Shown one piece after another: positions 51,649 to 64,000 of a stretch of DNA of 64,000 nucleotides; positions within the stretch are counted from its first letter, which is position 1; every line of letters begins with the position of its first letter. Origin of the DNA: Haliclystus octoradiatus. Taxonomy: Eukaryota; Cnidaria; Staurozoa; Stauromedusae; Haliclystidae. Location: assembly GCA_916610825.1 (NCBI GenBank), contig CAKAJK010000004.1, forward strand, positions 744,001 through 808,000, in the 5' to 3' direction. A program made the translations under genes and the position numbers. The notes below the pieces were generated by a model, which did not search any database, was not told where the DNA came from, and saw only the letters and a program-made list of their open reading frames with translations.

Positions 51649-54600
51649 TCAAATTTGACAAAAACAGTCCAAAATGACCGCGAACAATGATAAATCCCTA
51701 TGGGATTTCAATTTCGACAAAATCAGTCCAAAAACAATGCTAAATTCCCATAGGAACTTGAAATGATCAAAAACAATGCCTAATTCCCATAGGAATTCAA
51801 AATTAATAAAAACAGTCCTAAATGACCAAAAACAATGCCTAATTCCCATGGGAATCCAAAATTAACAATAACTGTCCTAAATAACCAAAAACAATGTCTA
51901 ATTCCCATGAGAATTCAAATTTGACAAAAACAGTCCAAAATGACCGCGAACAATGATAAATCCCTATGGGATTTCAATTTCGACAAAATCAGTCCAAAAA
52001 GTCCAAAAACAATGCTAAATTCTCATAGGAACTTGAAATGACCAAAAACAATGCCTATTTCCCATAGGAACTCAAAATTATTAAAATCAATGCCTAATTC
52101 CCATGGGAATCCAAAAGTAATAAAAACAGTCTTAAATGCCCAAAAACAATGCCTAATTCCCTTGAGAATTCAAATTTGACAAAAAAAGTCTAAAATGACC
52201 ACAAACAATGCCAAACTCCCATAGGAAACAAAAATTAACAATAACAGTCCTAAATAACCAAAAACAATGCCTAAATCCCATGGGAATTCAAAATTAACAA
52301 TAACAGTCCTATATAGTCAAAAACAATGCCAAACTCCCATAGGAAATAAAATTAACAATAACAGTCCCAAATAACCAAAAACAATGCTTCAATCCCATGG
52401 GAATTCAAAGTTCACAATAACAGTCCTAAATAGTCAAAAACAATGCCTGATTCCCATGGGACTTCAAAATAAAATAAACCGATCCAAAATGACCGTGAAC
52501 AATGATAAATCTCCAAGGAATTTAAAATTCGACAAAATCTGTCCAAAAATTCCGAAAACAGTGCTTAACTCCCATAGGAACTTGAAATTACCAAAAACAA
52601 TGCCTAATTACCATGGGAATTCAAAATTAACAATAACAATCCTATATAACCAAAAACAATGCCTAATTCCCATGGGAATTCAAAATTAATAAAAACAGTC
52701 CAAAATGACCGTGAACAATGATAAATCCCTATGGGATTTAAAATTCGACAAAATCAGTCCAAAAAGTCCAAAAACAATGCCTAACTCCCATAGGAACTTG
52801 TAATGACCAAAAAAATGCCTAATTCCCATGATAATTCAAATTTGAAAACAACAGTCGAAAATGACCGAGAACAATGATAAATTCCCATGCGAATTCAAAC
52901 TAGACAAAATCAGTCCTAATTGACCAAAAACAATGACAATGACCTAATTGACAAAAATAGTCCTAAATAACCATAAACAATGCCTAATTCCAAAGGGAAT
53001 TCAGATTTAACAAAAACAGTCCAAAATGACCATGAACAATGCCTATTTCCCATAGGATCTCAAAATTACCAAAAACAATGTCTAATTAACATGGGAATCC
53101 AAATTAACAATAACAGTCCTAAATAACCAATAACAATGCTTAAATCCCATTGGAATTCAAAATTAACAGTAACAGTCCTAAATAACCAAAAACAATGCCC
53201 CATTCCCATAGGAATTCTAAATTAATAAAAACAGTCTTAAATGACAATAAACAATGCATAATTCCCAAGGGAATTCAGATTCAACAAAAACAGTCCAAAA
53301 TGACCATGAACAATGCCTATTTCCCATAGGAACTCAAAATTACCAAAAACAATGCCTAATTACCATGGGAATTCAAAATTATTTATAATAATCCTAAATA
53401 ACCAAAAACAATGCCTAATTCCCATAGGAATTCAAAATTAATAAAAACAGTCCTAAATGACCAAAAACAATGCCTAATTCCAAAGGGAATTCAGATTTGA
53501 CAAAAACAGTCCAAAATGACCGAGAACAATGATAAATTCCCATGGGAATTCAAACTAGACAAAATCAGTCCTAAATGATTGAAAACAATGCTTAATTTCC
53601 ATAGGAACTTGAAGTGACCAAACACAATGCCTAATTCCCATAGGAATTCAAATTTGACAAAAACAGTCCAAAATGACCGCGAACAATGATAAATCCCTAT
53701 GGGATTTCAATTTCGACAAAATCAGTCCAAAAAGTTCAAAAACAATGCTAAATTTTCATAGGAACTTGAAATGATCAAAAACATTGCCTAATTGCCATAG
53801 GAATTCAAAATTAATAAAAACAGTCCTAAATGACCAAAAACAATGCCTAATTCCCATGGGAATCCAAAATTAACAATAACAGTCCTAAATAACCAAAAAC
53901 AATGTCTAATTCCCGTGAGAATTCAAATTTGACAAAAACAGTCCAAAATGACCGCGAACAATGATAAATCCCTATGGGATTTCAATTTCGACAAAATCAG
54001 TCCAAAAAGTCCAAAAACAATGCTAAATTCTCATAGGAACTTGAAATGACCAAAAACAATGCCTATTTCCCATAGGAACTCAAAATTATTAAAATCAATG
54101 CATAATTCCCATGGGAATCCAAAATTAATAAAAACAGTCTTAAATGCCCAAAAACAATGCCTAATTCCCTTGAGAATTCAAATTTGACAAAAAAAAGTCT
54201 AAAATGACCACAAACAATGCCAAACTCCCATAGGAAATAAAAATTAACAATAACAGTCCTAAATAACCAAAAACAATGCCTAAATCCCATGGGAATTCAA
54301 ACTTAACAATAACAGCCCTAAATAGTCAAAAACAATGCCAAACTCCCATAGGAAATAAAATTAACAATAACAGTCCTAAATAACCAAAAACAATGCTTAA
54401 ATCCCATGGGAATTCAAAATTAACAATAACAGTCCTAAATAGTCAAAAACAATGCCTAATTTCCATGGGAATTCAAAATTAATAAAAACAGTCCTAAATG
54501 AACATAAACAATGCCTAATTCCCAAGGGAATTCAGATTTAACAAAAACAGTTCAAAATGACCATGAACAATGCCTATTTCCCATAGGATCTCAAAATTAC

Positions 54601-57392
54601 CAAAAACAATGCCTAATTAACATGGGAATTCAAAATTAACAATAACAGTCCTAAATAACCAAAAACAATGCCCAATTCCCATGGGAATTCTAAATTAATA
54701 AAAACAGTCTTAAATGACAATAAACAATGCATAATTCCCAAGGGAATTCAGATTCAACAAAAACAGTCCAAAATGACCATGAACAATGCCTATTTCCCAT
54801 AGGAACTCAAAATTACCAAAAACAATGCCTAATTACCATGGGAATTCAAAATTATCAATAACAATCCTAAATAACCAAAAACAATGCCTAATTCCCATGG
54901 GAATTCAAAACTAACAAAAACAGTCCTAAATGACCAAGAACAATGACTAATTCCTATGACAATTCAAATTTTACAAAATCAAATCTAAATGACCATAAAC
55001 AATGCCTAATTTCCAAGGGAATTCAGATTTGACAAAAACAGTCCAAAATGACCGAGAATAATGATAAATTCCCATGGGAATTCAAACTAGACAAAATCAT
55101 TCCTAAATGACAAAAAACAATGCTTAATTCCCATAGGAACTTGAAATGACCAAAAACAATGCCTAATTCCCATAGGAATTCAAAATTAATAAAAACAGTC
55201 CTAAATGACCAAAAACAATGCCTAATTCCCATGGGAATTCAAAATTAATAAAAACAGTCCAAAATGTCCGTGAACAATGATAAATCCCTATGGGATTTGA
55301 AATTCGACAAAATCAGTCCAAAAAGTCCAAAAACAATGCCTAACTCCCATAGGAACTTGTAATGACCAAAAAAATGCCTAATTCCCATGATAATTCAAAT
55401 TTGACAACAACAGTCGAAAATGACCGAGAACAATGATAAATTCCCATGCGAATTCAAACTAGACAAAATCAGTCCTAATTGACCAAAAACAATGACAATG
55501 ACCTAATTGACAAAAATAGTCCTAAATGACCAAAAACAATGCTTAATTCCCATGAAAATTCAAATTTGACAAAAACATTCCAAAATGACCGTGAACAATG
55601 ATAAATCCCCTTGGGATTTGAAATTCGACAAAATCAGTCCAAAAAATCCAAAAACAATACCTAACTCCCATAGGAACTTGAAATGACCAAGAAAAATGCC
55701 TAATTCCCATACGAGCTTAAAATGACCAAAAACATTGCCTAATTCCCATAGGAAATAAAAATTAACAATAACAGTCCTAAATAACCAAAAACAATGCCTA
55801 ATTCCCATGGGAATTCAAAATTAATAAAAACAGTCCAAAATGACCGCGAACAAACATAAATCCCCATGCGAATTCAAACTAGACAAAATCAGTCCTAATT
55901 GATCAAAAACAATGACAATGACCTAATTGACAAAAATAGTCCTAAATGACCAAAAACAATGCCTAATTCCCATGAAAATTCAAATTTGACAAAAACATTC
56001 CAAAATGACCGTGAACAATGATTAATCCCCTTGGGATTTGAAATTCGACAAAATCAGTCCCAAAAATCCAAAAACAATACGTAACTCCCATAGGAACTTG
56101 AAATGACCAAGAAAAAGGCCTAATTCCCATACGAGCTTAAAATGACCAAAAACATTGCCTAATTCCCATAGGAAATAAAAATTAACAATAACAGTCCTAA
56201 ATAACCAAAAACAATGCTTAAATCCCATGGAAAGTCAAAATTAACAATAACAGTCCTAAATAACCAAAAACAATGCCTAATTCCCATGGGAATTCAAAAT
56301 TAATAAAAACAGTCCTAAATGACCATAAACAATGCCTAATTCCCAAGGGAATTCAGATTCAACAAAAACAGTCCAAAATGACCATGAAAAATGCCTATTT
56401 CCCATAGGAACTCAAAATTACCAAAAACAATGCCTAATTACCATGGGAATTCAAAATTATCAATAACAATCCTAAATAACCAAAAACAATGCCTAATTCC
56501 CATTGGAATTCAAAACTAACAAAAACAGTCCTAAATGACCAAGAACAATGACTAATTCCTATGACAATTCAAATTTTACTAAATCAAATCTAAATGACCA
56601 TAAACAATGCCTAATTTCCAAGGGAATTCAGATTTGACAAAAACAGTCCAAAATGACCGAGAACAATGATAAATTCCCATGGGAATTCAAACTAGACAAA
56701 ATCATTCCTAAATGACCAAAAACAATGCTTAATTCCCATAGAAACTTGAAATGACCAAAAACAATGCCTAATTCCCATAGGAATTCAAAATTAATAAAAA
56801 CAGTCCTAAATGACCAAAAACAATGCCTAATTCCCATGAGAATTTTAATTTGACAAAAACAGTCCAAAATGACCACGAAAAAGGATAAATCCCCATGGGA
56901 TTCAATTTCGACAAAATCAGTCAAAAAAGTCCAAAAACAATGCTAAATTCCCATAGGAACTTGAAATGACCAAAAACAATGCCTAATTCCCATGAGAATT
57001 CAGATTTGACAAAAACAGTCCAAAATGACCGAGAACAATGCCAAACTCCCATAGGAAATAAAAATTAGCAATAACAATCCTAAATAACCAAAAACAATGC
57101 CTAAATCCCATGGGAATTCAAAATTAACAATAACAGTCCTAAATAACCAAAAACAATGCTTAATTCCCATGGGAATTCAAAATTAATAAAATCAGTCCTA
57201 AATGACCATAAACAATGCCTAATTCCCAAGGGAATTCAGATTTGACAAAAACAGTCCAAAATGACCAAGAACAATGATAAATTCCCATGGGAATTCAAAC
57301 TAGACAAAATCAGTCCTAAATGAACGAAAACAATGCTTAATTCCCATAGGAACTTGAAATGACCAAAAACAATGCCTAATTCCCATAGGAAT
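51649..57392 (+). repeat. Right-hand HOR, copy C (5744 bp)
   Basis: C lacks the 1040 bp block, as A does, and shares with A the joined form GAATTCAGATTTGACAAAAA before GAGAACAATGCCAAACTCCC (about 57000). It has a private 9 bp deletion near 51725-51740. It also has private variants CCTATATAGTC at about 52308, CCTAAATAACCATAAAC at about 52965 and AGAAAAAGGCC at about 56110. Confidence 0.86.
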
Positions 57393-60300
57393 TCAAATTT
57401 GACAAAAACAGTCCAAAATGACCGCGAACAATGATAAATCCCTATGGGATTTCAATTTCGACAAAATCAGTCCAAAAAGTCCAAAAACAATGCTAAATTC
57501 CCATAGGAACTTGAAATGATCAAAAACAATGCCTAATTCCCATAGGAATTCAAAATTAATAAAAACAGTCCTAAATGACCAAAAACAATGCCTAATTCCC
57601 ATGGGAATCCAAAATTAACAATAACAGTCCTAAATAACCAAAAACAATGTCTAATTCCCATGAGAATTCAAATTTGACAAAAACAGTCCAAAATGACCGC
57701 GAACAATGATAAATCCCTATGGGATTTCAATTTCGACAAAATCAGTCCAAAAAGTCCAAAAACAATGCTAAATTCTCATAGGAACTTGAAATGACCAAAA
57801 ACAATGCCTATTTCCCATAGGAACTCAAAATTATTAAAATCAATGCCTAATTCCCATGGGAATCCAAAAGTAATAAAAACAGTCTTAAATGCCCAAAAAC
57901 AATGCCTAATTCCCTTGAGAATTCAAATTTGACAAAAAAAGTCTAAAATGACCACAAACAATGCCAAACTCCCATAGGAAACAAAAATTAACAATAACAG
58001 TCCTAAATAACCAAAAACAATGCCTAAATCCCATGGGAATTCAAAATTAACAATAACAGTCCTAAATAGTCAAAAACAATGCCAAACTCCCATAGGAAAT
58101 AAAATTAACAATAACAGTCCCAAATAACCAAAAACAATGCTTCAATCCCATGGGAATTCAAAGTTCACAATAACAGTCCTAAATAGTCAAAAACAATGCC
58201 TGATTCCCATGGGACTTCAAAATAAAATAAACCGATCCAAAATGACCGTGAACAATGATAAATCTCCAAGGAATTTAAAATTCGACAAAATCTGTCCAAA
58301 AATTCCGAAAACAGTGCTTAACTCCCATAGGAACTTGAAATTACCAAAAACAATGCCTAATTACCATGGGAATTCAAAATTAACAATAACAATCCTATAT
58401 AACCAAAAACAATGCCTAATTCCCATGGGAATTCAAAATTAATAAAAACAGTCCAAAATGACCGTGAACAATGATAAATCCCTATGGGATTTAAAATTCG
58501 ACAAAATCAGTCCAAAAAGTCCAAAAACAATGCCTAACTCCCATAGGAACTTGTAATGACCAAAAAAATGCCTAATTCCCATGATAATTCAAATTTGAAA
58601 ACAACAGTCGAAAATGACCGAGAACAATGATAAATTCCCATGCGAATTCAAACTAGACAAAATCAGTCCTAATTGACCAAAAACAATGACAATGACCTAA
58701 TTGACAAAAATAGTCCTAAATGACCATAAACAATGCCTAATTCCAAAGGGAATTCAGATTTAACAAAAACAGTCCAAAATGACCATGAACAATGCCTATT
58801 TCCCATAGGATCTCAAAATTACCAAAAACAATGTCTAATTAACATGGGAATCCAAATTAACAATAACAGTCCTAAATAACCAATAACAATGCTTAAATCC
58901 CATTGGAATTCAAAATTAACAGTAACAGTCCTAAATAATCAAAAACAATGCCCCATTCCCATAGGAATTCTAAATTAATAAAAACAGTCTTAAATGACAA
59001 TAAACAATGCATAATTCCCAAGGGAATTCAGATTCAACAAAAACAGTCCAAAATGACCATGAACAATGCCTATTTCCCATAGGAACTCAAAATTACCAAA
59101 AACAATGCCTAATTACCATGGGAATTCAAAATTATTTATAATAATCCTAAATAACCAAAAACAATGCCTAATTCCCATAGGAATTCAAAATTAATAAAAA
59201 CAGTCCTAAATGACCAAAAACAATGCCTAATTCCAAAGGGAATTCAGATTTGACAAAAACAGTCCAAAATGACCGAGAACAATGATAAATTCCCATGGGA
59301 ATTCAAACTAGACAAAATCAGTCCTAAATGATTGAAAACAATGCTTAATTCCCATAGGAACTTGAAGTGACCAAACACAATGCCTAATTCCCATAGGAAT
59401 TCAAATTTGACAAAAACAGTCCAAAATGACCGCGAACAATGATAAATCCCTATGGGATTTCAATTTCGACAAAATCAGTCCAAAAAGTTCAAAAACAATG
59501 CTAAATTTTCATAGGAACTTGAAATGATCAAAAACATTGCCTAATTGCCATAGGAATTCAAAATTAATAAAAACAGTCCTAAATGACCAAAAACAATGCC
59601 TAATTCCCATGGGAATCCAAAATTAACAATAACAGTCCTAAATAACCAAAAACAATGTCTAATTCCCGTGAGAATTCAAATTTGACAAAAACAGTCCAAA
59701 ATGACCGCGAACAATGATAAATCCCTATGGGATTTCAATTTCGACAAAATCAGTCCAAAAAGTCCAAAAACAATGCTAAATTCTCATAGGAACTTGAAAT
59801 GACCAAAAACAATGCCTATTTCCCATAGGAACTCAAAATTATTAAAATCAATGCATAATTCCCATGGGAATCCAAAATTAATAAAAACAGTCTTAAATGC
59901 CCAAAAACAATGCCTAATTCCCTTGAGAATTCAAATTTGACAAAAAAAAGTCTAAAATGACCACAAACAATGCCAAACTCCCATAGGAAATAAAAATTAA
60001 CAATAACAGTCCTAAATAACCAAAAACAATGCCTAATTCCCATGGGAATTCAAACTTAACAATAACAGCCCTAAATAGTCAAAAACAATGCCAAACTCCC
60101 ATAGGAAATAAAATTAACAATAACAGTCCTAAATAACCAAAAACAATGCTTAAATCCCATGGGAATTCAAAATTAACAATAACAGTCCTAAATAGTCAAA
60201 AACAATGCCTAATTTCCATGGGAATTCAAAATTAATAAAAACAGTCCTAAATGAACATAAACAATGCCTAATTCCCAAGGGAATTCAGATTTAACAAAAA

Positions 60301-63300
60301 CAGTTCAAAATGACCATGAACAATGCCTATTTCCCATAGGATCTCAAAATTACCAAAAACAATGCCTAATTAACATGGGAATTCAAAATTAACAATAACA
60401 GTCCTAAATAACCAAAAACAATGCCCAATTCCCATGGGAATTCTAAATTAATAAAAACAGTCTTAAATGACAATAAACAATGCATAATTCCCAAGGGAAT
60501 TCAGATTCAACAAAAACAGTCCAAAATGACCATGAACAATGCCTATTTCCCATAGGAACTCAAAATTACCAAAAACAATGCCTAATTACCATGGGAATTC
60601 AAAATTATCAATAACAATCCTAAATAACCAAAAACAATGCCTAATTCCCATGGGAATTCAAAACTAACAAAAACAGTCCTAAATGACCAAGAACAATGAC
60701 TAATTCCTATGACAATTCAAATTTTACAAAATCAAATTTTAATGACCATAAACAATGCCTAATTTCCAAGGGAATTCAGATTTGACAAAAACAGTCCAAA
60801 ATGACCGAGAATAATGATAAATTCCCATGGGAATTCAAACTAGACAAAATCATTCCTAAATGACAAAAAACAATGCTTAATTCCCATAGGAACTTGAAAT
60901 GACCAAAAACAATGCCTAATTCCCATAGGAATTCAAAATTAATAAAAACAGTCCTAAATGACCAAAAACAATGCCTAATTCCCATGGGAATTCAAAATTA
61001 ATAAAAACAGTCCAAAATGTCCGTGAACAATGATAAATCCCTATGGGATTTGAAATTCGACAAAATCAGTCCAAAAAGTCCAAAAACAATGCCTAACTCC
61101 CATAGGAACTTGTAATGACCAAAAAAATGCCTAATTCCCATGATAATTCAAATTTGACAACAACAGTCGAAAATGACCGAGAACAATGATAAATTCCCAT
61201 GCGAATTCAAACTAGACAAAATCAGTCCTAATTGACCAAAAACAATGACAATGACCTAATTGACAAAAATAGTCCTAAATGACCAAAAACAATGCTTAAT
61301 TCCCATGAAAATTCAAATTTGACAAAAACATTCCAAAATGACCGTGAACAATGATAAATCCCCTTGGGATTTGAAATTCGACAAAATCAGTCCAAAAAAT
61401 CCAAAAACAATACCTAACTCCCATAGGAACTTGAAATGACCAAGAAAAATGCCTAATTCCCATACGAGCTTAAAATGACCAAAAACATTGCCTAATTCCC
61501 ATAGGAAATAAAAATTAACAATAACAGTCCTAAATAACCAAAAACAATGCCTAAATCCCATGGGAATTCAAAATTAATAAAAACAGTCCAAAATGACCGC
61601 GAACAAACATAAATCCCCATGCGAATTCAAACTAGACAAAATCAGTCCTAATTGATCAAAAACAATGACAATGACCTAATTGACAAAAATAGTCCTAAAT
61701 GACCAAAAACAATGCCTAATTCCCATGAAAATTCAAATTTGACAAAAACATTCCAAAATGACCGTGAACAATGATTAATCCCCTTGGGATTTGAAATTCG
61801 ACAAAATCAGTCCCAAAAATCCAAAAACAATACGTAACTCCCATAGGAACTTGAAATGACCAAGAAAAATGCCTAATTCCCATACGAGCTTAAAATGACC
61901 AAAAACATTGCCTAATTCCCATAGGAAATAAAAATTAACAATAACAGTCCTAAATAACCAAAAACAATGCTTAAATCCCATGGAAAGTCAAAATTAACAA
62001 TAACAGTCCTAAATAACCAAAAACAATGCCTAATTCCCATGGGAATTCAAAATTAATAAAAACAGTCCTAAATGACCATAAACAATGCCTAATTCCCAAG
62101 GGAATTCAGATTCAACAAAAACAGTCCAAAATGACCATGAAAAATGCCTATTTCCCATAGGAACTCAAAATTACCAAAAACAATGCCTAATTACCATGGG
62201 AATTCAAAATTATCAATAACAATCCTAAATAACCAAAAACAATGCCTAATTCCCATTGGAATTCAAAACTAACAAAAACAGTCCTAAATGACCAAGAACA
62301 ATGACTAATTCCTATGACAATTCAAATTTTACTAAATCAAATCTAAATGACCATAAACAATGCCTAATTTCCAAGGGAATTCAGATTTGACAAAAACAGT
62401 CCAAAATGACCGAGAACAATGATAAATTCCCATGGGAATTCAAACTAGTCAAAATCATTCCTAAATGACCAAAAACAATGCTTAATTCCCATAGAAACTT
62501 GAAATGACCAAAAACAATGCCTAATTCCCATAGGAATTCAAAATTAATAAAAACAGTCCTAAATGACCAAAAAGAATGCCTAATTCCCATGAGAATTTTA
62601 ATTTGACAAAAACAGTCCAAAATGACCACGAAAAAGGATAAATCCCCATGGGATTCAATTTCGACAAAATCAGTCAAAAAAGTCCAAAAACAATGCTAAA
62701 TTCCCATAGGAACTTGAAATGACCAAAAACAATGCCTAATTCCCATGAGAATTCAAAGTTGACAAAAACTGTCCAAAATGACCACGAACAACGCCAAACT
62801 CCCATAGGAAATAAAAATTAACAATAACAATCCTAAATAACCAAAAACAATGCCTAAATCCCATGGGAATTCAAAATTAACAATAACAGTCCTAAATAAC
62901 CAAAAACAATGCCTAATTCCCATAGGAATTCAAAATTAATAAAAACAGTCCTAAATGACCATAAACAATGCGTAATTCCAAAGGGAATTCAGATTTGACA
63001 AAAACAGTCCAAAATGACCGAGAACAATGATAAATTCCCATGGGAATTCAAACTAGAAAAAATCAGTCCTAAATGATTGAAAACAATGCTTAATTCCCAT
63101 AGGAACTTGAAATGACCAAAAACAATACCTAATTCCCATAGGAATTCAAATTTGACAAAAACAGTCTAAAATGACCACAAACAATGCCAAACTCCCATAG
63201 GAAATAAAAATTAACAATAACAGTCCTAAATAACCAAAAACAATGCCTAAATCCCATGGGTATTCAAAATTAACAATAACAGTCCAAAATGACCGAGAAC

Positions 63301-64000
63301 AATGATAAATTCCCATGGGAATTCAAACTAGACAAAATCAGTCCTAAATGATTGAAAACAATGCTTAATTCCCATAGGAACTTGAAATGACCAAAAACAA
63401 TGCCTAATTCCCATAGGAATTCAAATTTGACAAAAACAGTCCAAAATGACCGCGAACAATGATAAATTCCCATGGGAATTCAAACTAGACAAAATCATTC
63501 CTAAATGACCAAAAACAATGCTTAATTCCCATAGGAACTTGAAATGACCAAAAACAATGCCTAATTCCCATAGGAATTCAAAATTAATAAAAACAGTCCT
63601 AAATGACCAAAAACAATGCCTAATTCCCATGAGAATTTAAATTTGACAAAAACAGTCCAAAAAGACCGCGAAAAAGGATAAATCCCCATGGGATTCATTT
63701 TCGACAAAATCAGTCCAAAAAGTCCAAAAACAATGCTAAATTCCCATAGGAACTTGAAATGACCAAAAACAATGCCTAATTCTTATAAGAATTCAAATTT
63801 GACAAAAACTGTCCAAAATGACCACGAACAATGTCAAACTCCCATAGGAAATAAAAATTAGCAATAACAATCCTAAATAACCAAAAACAATGCCTAAATC
63901 CCATGGGAATTCAAAATTAACAATAACAGTCCTAAATAACCAAAAACAATGCTTAATTCCCATGGGAATTCAAAATTAATAAAATCAGTCCTAAATGACC
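57393..64000 (+). repeat. Right-hand HOR, copy D (cut by the window edge)
   Basis: D matches C at an offset of 5753 bp up to about 62740 and then carries the extra block (62808-63847) shared with B at an offset of 12537 bp. By that offset the next copy should start near 64186, just beyond the window. Private variants include CAAATTTTAATGACC at about 60733, AAAAAGAATGCC at about 62570 and CTAGTCAAAATC at about 62446. Confidence 0.86.
62808..63847 (+). repeat. 1040 bp block, second occurrence (copy D)
   Basis: This is the same block as 50271-51310, at an offset of 12537 bp. Differences are few, such as CAAAAACAATACC at about 63120 where B has CAAAAACAATGCC. Its presence in alternate copies sets the roughly 12.5 kb super-period. 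Confidence 0.82.

Larger units (their letters stand above)
1..64000 (+). repeat. Satellite DNA array of 59/39 bp units, filling the window
   Basis: Every part of the window can be read as head-to-tail copies of one AT-rich unit of 59 bp, interspersed with 39 bp units and a few odd lengths (38, 47, 58, 60). Fixed landmarks recur in each unit: CCTAATTCCC near the start, GGAATTCAAA after the palindrome, CAGTCCTAAATGACC in the second half, and CAAAAACAATG at the end. All units have the same orientation; I saw no inverted segment. No unique sequence, transposon, rRNA, tRNA or multi-exon gene interrupts it. GAATTC and CCATGG recur at nearly unit spacing, so EcoRI or NcoI digestion should give a ladder. 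The array runs past both window edges. Being satellite DNA is seen directly; a centromeric or other heterochromatic location is inference. Confidence 0.97.

Noticed and set aside
1-64000. CRISPR-like array (short palindromic repeats at regular spacing)
   Set aside because: The intervals between palindromes are themselves conserved repeat sequence, not unique spacers. No cas genes or leader are present, and the array is far too long.
1-64000. The 59 bp FokI satellite of Vicia as an identity
   Set aside because: Only the unit length agrees. I did not see a FokI site (GGATG or CATCC) anywhere in my reading, so I do not assign the family.
1-64000. CENP-B box, telomere repeats, LTR or other transposon insertions, rRNA or tRNA genes
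   Set aside because: I looked for interruptions of the 59/39 bp pattern and found none; every irregular join could be explained by units seen elsewhere in the window.
3563-64000. Large HOR copies as pure assembly duplication
   Set aside because: Copies carry private variants and unit-exact size differences (216, 59, 536, 844 and 1040 bp), which argues for real copies. An assembler could still have mis-joined some, so copy number should be confirmed with long reads.

Overview
This window is one uninterrupted satellite DNA array. I found no gene, RNA gene, transposon or unique sequence in its 64,000 bases. The building block is an AT-rich unit of 59 bp, with a shorter 39 bp form, repeated head-to-tail in a single orientation from end to end. 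A typical 59 bp unit (for example 1316-1374) contains the perfect 16 bp palindrome AATTCCCATGGGAATT and ends in a nearly invariant CAAAAACAATG. A consensus unit written from the sequence has about 28 A, 13 T, 13 C and 5 G, so it is about 30% GC and the plus strand is strongly A-rich and G-poor. Such a long gene-free array, with nested higher-order repeats and CpG sites decaying to TpG/CpA, points to heterochromatin of a eukaryote with cytosine methylation (plant or animal). The species cannot be named from the sequence alone.

The units differ from each other, and series of distinct units are copied as larger higher-order repeats (HORs). From left to right: 1-3562 has a 1099 bp tandem duplication (413-1511, 1512-2610) and a small 236 bp (4 x 59) duplication. 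3563-10945 has two copies of a 3.8 kb HOR; the second lacks exactly 216 bp (39 + 3 x 59). 10946-13249 is a mosaic of pieces found elsewhere. 13250-26500 has two near-identical copies of a 4737 bp HOR and a third that has lost about 844 bp. 26501-28157 is another mosaic. 28158-39044 has two 5.3 kb copies at an offset of 5564 bp, each with nested 1139 bp and 1276 bp tandem duplications. 39698-64000 has four copies (A-D) of a 5.7-6.8 kb HOR. In this last domain B and D share a 1040 bp block that A and C lack, so the true period is a two-part super-HOR of about 12.5 kb.

The most interesting signals lie in the units themselves. The central inverted repeat seems to keep its symmetry through paired changes in both arms (AATTCCCATGGGAATT, AATTCTTATAAGAATT, AAATCCC-TAT-GGGATTT). 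The 59 bp unit looks like three sub-units of about 20 bp, and the 39 bp and 47 bp forms each lack about one of them. A GACCGCGAAC site exists in all four states expected if two CpGs decay independently. Open reading frames up to 139 codons exist on both strands but are by-products of the repeats. HOR boundaries are given to about 30 bp, because neighbouring units are similar enough to blur the joins.
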